From Pseudopedobacter sp035496935 (lineage in GTDB: Bacteria > Bacteroidota > Bacteroidia > Sphingobacteriales > Sphingobacteriaceae), in NCBI GenBank assembly GCA_035496935.1, contig DATJED010000003.1, forward strand, positions 108,155-172,154: a stretch of DNA of 64,000 nt, in the 5' to 3' direction. A program made the position numbers and the translations under genes. The notes below the pieces were generated by a model. The model was not told where the DNA came from. It was given only the letters and a program-made list of their open reading frames with translations, and ran no database searches. Below are positions 59,690 through 64,000 of this stretch, one piece after another (positions within the stretch are counted from its first letter, which is position 1; every line of letters begins with the position of its first letter).

Positions 59690-60482
59690 AACTACCGCTA
59701 GCTCCGCCTCCACCAAAACTTCCTCCGCCAAAACCACCGAAACCGCCACCAGAAGAGCCACCGAATCCACCTCCGCCAAATCTACCACTACCTCTTCCGC
59801 TACTTCCTAAACCTCCTAATAAAGACCACCACAATATATCCGCCCCCCCTCTGCTTCCGATTACGTTTCTTCCGCCTCCACCTTTTCCGCCCCTACTAAT
59901 TAAAGCAATTATGATAATTACAATCAATACCAATAAGCCAACCGGAAAACCGCTATCTTTTTTTGATTTTCTAGGAGGACTAGTGTTTTTGTATTCGCCT
60001 TTGGTATAGCTTATAATTGCATCTGTTCCCGCATTTAAACCCGCTGCGTAATCACCGTTTTTATAGTTGGGCTTTATTTCGTTTTCTATAATTCGTTTCG
60101 CGATGGCATCTGGCAATGCACCCTCCATGCCATAACCTGTTTGTATAGTTACTTTTCGATCGCCAATAGAGGTTAAAACTAAAACACCTGTATTTTTGTC
60201 TTTTCCACCTATTCCCCAAGCTCTTCCTAATTGGTAGCCATAATCGCTAATATCATAACCATCTAAAGATGGGATTAAAACTACTGATATCTGTATGGAA
60301 GTTGAATCATCAAAAGCAACAAGTTTTTGTTCTAAAGTAGCCACTTCTGCACTGCTTAAGGTGTTGGTGTAATCGTTGACTAAAGTATTTGGCTTTGCAG
60401 GAAATTTTTGGCTATAACCTAGAAAAGAAAAAAGGCTTAAGCATATAAATAATAGAAAATGTTTCATGTATTTTTCTTTCAT
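59685..60482 (-). CDS. TPM-domain membrane protein with Gly-rich tail (YgcG-like)
   Basis: The 265-residue product has a signal peptide (KHFLLFICLSLFSFLGYSQ), then a TPM domain (about 25-160; LVNDYTNTLSSAEVATLEQKL, GIGGKDKNTGVLVLTSIGDRKVTIQTGYGMEGALPDAIAKRIIENEIKPNYKNGDYAAGLNAGTDAI). One membrane helix follows (VGLLVLIVIIIIALI) and a glycine/serine/phenylalanine-rich tail ends it. The start ATG overlaps the upstream stop (ATGA), which supports coupling; a Met five codons later is an alternative. Family function is unclear, perhaps membrane protein quality control. Confidence 0.85.
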   Translation of the reverse strand: MKEKYMKHFLLFICLSLFSFLGYSQKFPAKPNTLVNDYTNTLSSAEVATLEQKLVAFDDSTSIQISVVLIPSLDGYDISDYGYQLGRAWGIGGKDKNTGVLVLTSIGDRKVTIQTGYGMEGALPDAIAKRIIENEIKPNYKNGDYAAGLNAGTDAIISYTKGEYKNTSPPRKSKKDSGFPVGLLVLIVIIIIALISRGGKGGGGRNVIGSRGGADILWWSLLGGLGSSGRGSGRFGGGGFGGSSGGGFGGFGGGSFGGGGASGSW

Positions 60483-60910
60483 CGGTTTAAAAAGACAATA
60501 TCGTCTGGAAGCTCGTTCACATCATCGCTACTGTACGGAAAGTATCGTTTCAGCTGTTTCCCAGCTTCAATAATACCTAAACTAATTCCTTCTGCAATAT
60601 GTCCAGTTTTAAACTGTTCAAGCATTAGCGTTTTAGTGCTGTCCCAAAAGTCAGCCCCAACCAAAGTATTAATTCCATTATCGCCAATAATCGCAAATTT
60701 TTTGTCATCAAGTGCAACATAAATCAATACACCGTTCCGCAACTTCGTGGCATCCATTTTTAAATCGTAGAAACATTCAACAGCTCGTTCGTAGGCGTCT
60801 ATATCGCATTTACTTTCAACACAAACCCGTATTTCTCCGCTAGTTGCTTGTTCTGCCCACTCAATAGATTGCTTTATAATGTCTTGTTCTTTGTCGCTTA
60901 ACGAACTCAT
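60479..60910 (-). CDS. TPM-domain protein, cytoplasmic form
   Basis: The 143-residue single TPM domain lacks a signal peptide (AEQATSGEIRVCVESKCD, NGVLIYVALDDKKFAIIGDNGINTLVGADFWDSTKTLMLEQFKTGHIAEGISLGIIEAGKQLKRYFP). It lies between lemA and the longer TPM gene, overlapping the latter by 4 bases. The trio LemA-TPM-TPM is a common Bacteroidota arrangement. Confidence 0.85.
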   Translation of the reverse strand: MSSLSDKEQDIIKQSIEWAEQATSGEIRVCVESKCDIDAYERAVECFYDLKMDATKLRNGVLIYVALDDKKFAIIGDNGINTLVGADFWDSTKTLMLEQFKTGHIAEGISLGIIEAGKQLKRYFPYSSDDVNELPDDIVFLNR

Positions 60911-60980
60911 AAAAATGTGTTTTCAGATTGATAAAACGATATTTCTGACGCTAACCTTAATCAGATAATTAAAATTAACT

Positions 60981-61006
60981 TCGCCCAATTTGCTTAAATC
61001 GGGCGA
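60981..61006 (-). terminator. Weak hairpin after lemA
   Basis: 11-base arms tcgcccaattt (60981-60991) and aaatcgggcga (60996-61006) pair with one mismatch. The minus-strand T tract is poor, so read-through into the TPM genes is likely. Confidence 0.4.
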
Positions 61007-61027
61007 GAGGAAAATCTAATATGCTTT

Positions 61028-61606
61028 TTAAAACTCAACTTTCGGAGTTTTATCTGCACCGGCTTCAGCGGTAAAACTTCCTTTTTGTTGGAAACCAAAC
61101 ATTCCAGCAAAAAGGTTGTTTGGGAAAGTTCTGATTTGCGTGTTATATTCCTGTACGCTTTGGTTAAAATCTCTCCTAGCAACGGCAATTCTGTTTTCGG
61201 TACCTTCCAACTGCGCTTGTAATTCTTGGAAGTTGGCGTTGGCTTTTAATTCCGGATAACGCTCAGAAACAACCATCAATCGGCCCAAAGCCTGGCTAAC
61301 TTGACCCTGTGCATTTTGGAATTTCTGGATATTCTCTGGAGTTAACTTATCAGGGTCAACTTGTACCGAAGTAGCTTTTGCTCTTGCCTCTATAACTTGT
61401 GTTAAAGTTTCTTTCTCAAAATTTGCCGCACCTTTAACAGTATTAACTAAGTTTGGAATTAAATCGGCTCTTCTTTGGTATTGGTTTTCCACCTCGCCCC
61501 AAGATGCTTTCACTTTCTCATCCAGTTTTATGGCGGTGTTATAACCACAAGAGCTTAACGAACCAACAGCGATCAGGGCAATTAGCCCGAATAATAATTT
61601 TTTCAT
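61028..61606 (-). CDS. lemA: LemA-family lipoprotein
   Basis: The 192-residue product (Met at 61606 preferred, giving MKKLLFGLIALIAVGSLSSC; an in-frame ATG 18 bases upstream delays the signal) has a lipobox (SLSSC, Cys about 20) and the LemA helical bundle: VKASWGEVENQYQRRADLIPNLVNTVKG, ERYPELKANANFQELQAQLEGTENRIAVARRDFNQSVQEYNTQIRTFPNNLFA. It probably works with the two TPM proteins encoded next. The cellular role of the family is not settled. Confidence 0.92.
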   Translation of the reverse strand: MKKLLFGLIALIAVGSLSSCGYNTAIKLDEKVKASWGEVENQYQRRADLIPNLVNTVKGAANFEKETLTQVIEARAKATSVQVDPDKLTPENIQKFQNAQGQVSQALGRLMVVSERYPELKANANFQELQAQLEGTENRIAVARRDFNQSVQEYNTQIRTFPNNLFAGMFGFQQKGSFTAEAGADKTPKVEF

Positions 61607-61625
61607 TTCAGTTTTAGTTTTCAAA

Positions 61626-61657
61626 TTTAGCAGTAGGACTCAAATTTCATACCTTTG
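61626..61657 (+). promoter_or_regulatory. Candidate promoter of the FAD-dependent oxidoreductase
   Basis: TTTA at 61626-61629 and TACCTTTG at 61650-61657 (full match to TAnnTTTG) are 20 bases apart and lie 30 bases before the ATG at 61688. Confidence 0.5.
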
Positions 61658-61687
61658 TTACACTTTGGGATAAAAACCCAACATAAT

Positions 61688-63250
61688 ATGCAAAAAGAAA
61701 TTGACCTAGTAGTAAGTCCCGATCATATCTTCGATCAAAGCTACATTAAACAAGCCATTCTACAACAAGAAAAGCTAAAAGATAATCGGCTAAAGCATTT
61801 TACCATCCGTAAACGATCAATTGATGCCCGTAGCAAACATCCAGTTTATCGTTTAAAATTGGTTTTGTATATCGATGAGAATCCGGAAGTCCGACATTTT
61901 AATTTCGACTATAAACCGGTAAAAAATGCCAAGCGGGTAATTATTGTAGGCGCTGGTCCGGCCGGATTGTTTGCTGCATTAAGATTGATTGAATTAGGCT
62001 TAAAGCCGATAATTATAGAACGCGGGAAAGATGTTAAAGAACGTCGACGCGATTTGGCGGCCATTAACAAAGATGGGATCTTAAATCCCGAGTCAAACTA
62101 TTGCTTTGGCGAAGGTGGCGCTGGAACTTATTCTGATGGCAAATTATACACCCGTTCAGATAAACGCGGCGATGTAAACAAAATGCTTCAGGTTTTAGTA
62201 GCTCACGGTGCAACAGAGGATATTTTGGTGGATGCCCGTCCGCATATTGGCACTAACAAACTTCCGCAAATTATCACCGCTATCAGAGAAACTATTTTAA
62301 ACGCTGGTGGCGAAGTTCATTTTGATACAAAGCTGATTGATCTCGACATCAAAAATCAGCGATTCAATAGCGCAATTACCAATAAAGGGACTTTCGACGG
62401 TGAGGCATTGATTTTAGCGACCGGGCATTCCGCAAAAGATATATATCATTTGCTGCATAAAAAAGGTGTTTTGCTGGAAGCCAAGCCTTTTGCTTTAGGT
62501 GTCCGGATTGAACATCCGCAATATATTATCGACCAAGCCCAATATAATTCCAGAGATAGACATCCGAACTTACCACCATCTTATTATAGTTTGGTAACAC
62601 AGGTTGAAGATCGCGGCGTTTTCTCTTTTTGTATGTGCCCCGGTGGGATTATAGCGCCTTGTGCAACCAGTGCGAACGAAATCGTGGTGAACGGATGGAG
62701 TCCTTCCAAACGAAATAATCCATATGCAAATTCGGGAACGGTGGTGCAAATTAATTTAGAAGATGCCCCAGGAGACGAAAAGGATCCGTTTAGATTGTTG
62801 AACTTTCAGTCAGAGATAGAACAAAGAGCTTTTCTCGCAGGCGGTGGAAATTTAAAGGCTCCAGCGCAACGGATGATTGATTTTGTTAATCAAAGGATTT
62901 CAACGGATTTACCGGAGAACTCCTATTTGCCCGGTCTAGCTTCTGCTGATTTACACCAAGTGCTTCCTACTTTCATCGCAAAGCGTTTGCAAAAAGCTTT
63001 ACGTCAATTCGGCAATAAAATGCCTGGCATTTATGGCAAGGGCTATTATACAAATGAAGCTGTTTTGGTAGGCGTAGAGTCACGGACCTCATCGCCCATC
63101 CGCATTCCGCGTGATAAACAAACACTGCAACATCCACAAATAGAAAAGCTGTTTCCCTGTGCTGAAGGGGCAGGATATGCCGGTGGCATTATTTCTGCTG
63201 CAATAGATGGACAAGCTTGCGCAGATGCTGTTTTTAAGCAGTTAATTTAA
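61688..63250 (+). CDS. FAD-dependent oxidoreductase (NAD(P)/FAD protein family)
   Basis: The 520-residue product (ATG 61688 preferred, MQKEIDLVVSPDHIF; upstream in-frame start at 61655 lies on the promoter) has an N-terminal ferredoxin-like domain (about 1-85; HFTIRKRSIDARSKHPVYRLKLVLYI). A large FAD-binding domain follows with RVIIVGAGPAGLFAALRLIELGLKPIIIERG and FGEGGAGTYSDGKLYTR, ending CAEGAGYAGGIISAAIDGQACADAV. The substrate is unknown for the family. The CoA-binding gene follows after 19 bases. Confidence 0.9.
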   Translation: MQKEIDLVVSPDHIFDQSYIKQAILQQEKLKDNRLKHFTIRKRSIDARSKHPVYRLKLVLYIDENPEVRHFNFDYKPVKNAKRVIIVGAGPAGLFAALRLIELGLKPIIIERGKDVKERRRDLAAINKDGILNPESNYCFGEGGAGTYSDGKLYTRSDKRGDVNKMLQVLVAHGATEDILVDARPHIGTNKLPQIITAIRETILNAGGEVHFDTKLIDLDIKNQRFNSAITNKGTFDGEALILATGHSAKDIYHLLHKKGVLLEAKPFALGVRIEHPQYIIDQAQYNSRDRHPNLPPSYYSLVTQVEDRGVFSFCMCPGGIIAPCATSANEIVVNGWSPSKRNNPYANSGTVVQINLEDAPGDEKDPFRLLNFQSEIEQRAFLAGGGNLKAPAQRMIDFVNQRISTDLPENSYLPGLASADLHQVLPTFIAKRLQKALRQFGNKMPGIYGKGYYTNEAVLVGVESRTSSPIRIPRDKQTLQHPQIEKLFPCAEGAGYAGGIISAAIDGQACADAVFKQLI

Positions 63251-63269
63251 TGTGTAAAATAAAAATCAG

Positions 63270-63632
63270 ATGAAAAAGAAAACACTAATAATAGGAGCAA
63301 CTCCAAATCCAAGTCGTTACGCATACAAAGCGGCACATAAATTAGTCCAACATGGGCATCCAATTATAAACGTGGGCGTTAAAAAGGGAGAAGTTGCCAG
63401 TCATCCAATAGAGAGACCAGAACAGATTCACACGGATATTGATACCATTACATTATATATCAATCCCACAAACCAAAAAGACTTATACCAATATATCCTG
63501 GATACTAAACCAAAGCGTATTATTTTTAATCCAGGCACCGAAAACCCAGAATTAGAAAGGAAAGCGCAGGAACAAGGTATCGAAACTTTAGAGGCATGTA
63601 CCTTGGTTCTATTATCTATTAATCAATTTTAA
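63270..63632 (+). CDS. CoA-binding (CoA_binding_2) domain protein
   Basis: The 120-residue Rossmann-like CoA-binding protein has KTLIIGATPNPSRYAYKAAHKLVQHGHPIINVGVKKGEVA and the C-terminal KRIIFNPGTENPELERKAQEQGIETLEACTLVLL. The family resembles the CoA-binding part of succinyl-CoA synthetase alpha and is often annotated as YccU-like. It is the second gene of the oxidoreductase unit. Confidence 0.92.
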   Translation: MKKKTLIIGATPNPSRYAYKAAHKLVQHGHPIINVGVKKGEVASHPIERPEQIHTDIDTITLYINPTNQKDLYQYILDTKPKRIIFNPGTENPELERKAQEQGIETLEACTLVLLSINQF

Positions 63633-63908
63633 TTACTGCCTAACCAGAATTTTTTAATATCTGTTGTTAGAATTTTTGAAATAGCGCCCATTTTATGGAT
63701 TGATTAGTTGTGGCTGTACATCTATACTCCACAACCATATATTACAACGCTCGTTCCTCATCCTATCTCGTTGCCACCGTAGCTGGTATCCTCGAATATC
63801 TTAAACTATTTATTTTGTTATTCAGAGTGGTTTATATATATTAAAGTATTTTTTTATACATATCTGCTTCCTGTTTCGCTATTCCGACCCGCTTTCCGGA
63901 GCCCGGTT
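63633..63908. other. Non-coding, T-rich region at the right end
   Basis: There is no plausible gene in this 276-base stretch. It is AT-rich, with a tatatatatta run near 63831-63843. Confidence 0.5.
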
Positions 63909-63998
63909 CTATTTTTTCTTCCAGTAAGCCAGGGTGTTACGTAAGATCCGTAAAAAAACCGGAAAAACTTCCCGGTAAGGCTTGGAACGGACTGTGAT
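63909..63998 (-). CDS. Possible C-terminal fragment of an unidentified protein
   Basis: On the minus strand a frame is open from the window edge to a TAG at 63909-63911. It encodes 29 residues ending in ILRNTLAYWKKK. The amphipathic, basic composition looks coding, but the fragment is too short to identify. A chance open frame is possible. Confidence 0.3.
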   Translation of the reverse strand: MTVRSKPYREVFPVFLRILRNTLAYWKKK

Positions 63999-64000
63999 AA

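Noticed and set aside
63831..63850. tatatatatta run as a replication origin or AT-rich att site
   Set aside because: No DnaA boxes, direct repeats, tRNA or integrase nearby; simple AT richness suffices.
1..64000. tRNA, rRNA, CRISPR, prophage or insertion-sequence content
   Set aside because: Looked for T-loop-like motifs, regular spaced repeats, transposase or phage motifs on both strands by eye and found none; a tool search could still reveal a small RNA.

Overview
The window looks like a chromosomal segment of a Bacteroidota bacterium, most probably a Sphingobacteriaceae member close to Pedobacter or Mucilaginibacter. That placement is inference from the AT-rich sequence, the SusC/SusD pair, type IX secretion (T9SS) C-terminal signals, Bacteroidota-type TTTG/TAnnTTTG promoters, weak ribosome binding sites and many SPII lipoprotein signals. 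No rRNA, tRNA, CRISPR, phage or insertion sequence was recognised.

Region 1 (1-5919) holds miscellaneous genes: the 3' end of a Y_Y_Y/LuxR-type sensor-regulator, a TonB-C-like protein, an outer-membrane barrel protein, a fasciclin lipoprotein, a YqhD-like alcohol dehydrogenase and a small membrane protein. Region 2 (5939-9161) is a tryptophan operon head: a promoter, a 24-residue leader peptide with three consecutive Trp codons, an intrinsic terminator (attenuator), then trpE, trpG and trpC. trpD, trpF, trpB and trpA are not present.

Region 3 (9276-39125) is a large pectin utilisation locus. A LacI-family regulator diverges from susC, susD and a beta-helix surface lipoprotein. These are followed by two PL1 lyases, a CE12 acetylesterase, a T9SS-exported protein of unknown function, a 1475-residue T9SS-exported pectin methylesterase, a GH2 enzyme, a PL9 lyase, a second CE8 esterase, GH28, GH105-DUF4350, and the cytoplasmic pair uxaB/uxaA. 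Four copies of a 15-bp operator-like motif, all in the same orientation, lie in front of susC, the unknown T9SS protein, PL9 and GH28. They define a likely LacI regulon. Together the enzymes would demethylate and deacetylate pectin, cut it outside the cell, import oligomers by SusCD, trim them in the periplasm to galacturonate, and send that toward 2-keto-3-deoxygluconate. uxaC, kdgK, kdgA, kduI/kduD and an inner-membrane uronate transporter are not in the window.

Region 4 (39206-51179) is housekeeping: tatC; the yceD-rpmF-plsX-fabH-accB-accC lipid cluster; pdxA divergent from rsmA; two small unknown proteins; a 2-hydroxyacid dehydrogenase; greA with a hairpin-rich leader; a HIT protein; and waaA. 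Region 5 (51242-59035) is an envelope or exopolysaccharide cluster: ugd, UDP-xylose synthase, galE, rfbB, a CpsB-type phosphatase, a small secreted protein, a family 2 glycosyltransferase and a WecA-like transferase. Region 6 (59054-63632) has a Nudix hydrolase, two TPM-domain proteins and LemA on the minus strand, then an FAD-dependent oxidoreductase and a CoA-binding protein. The last 370 bases hold little beyond a possible C-terminal coding fragment on the minus strand.
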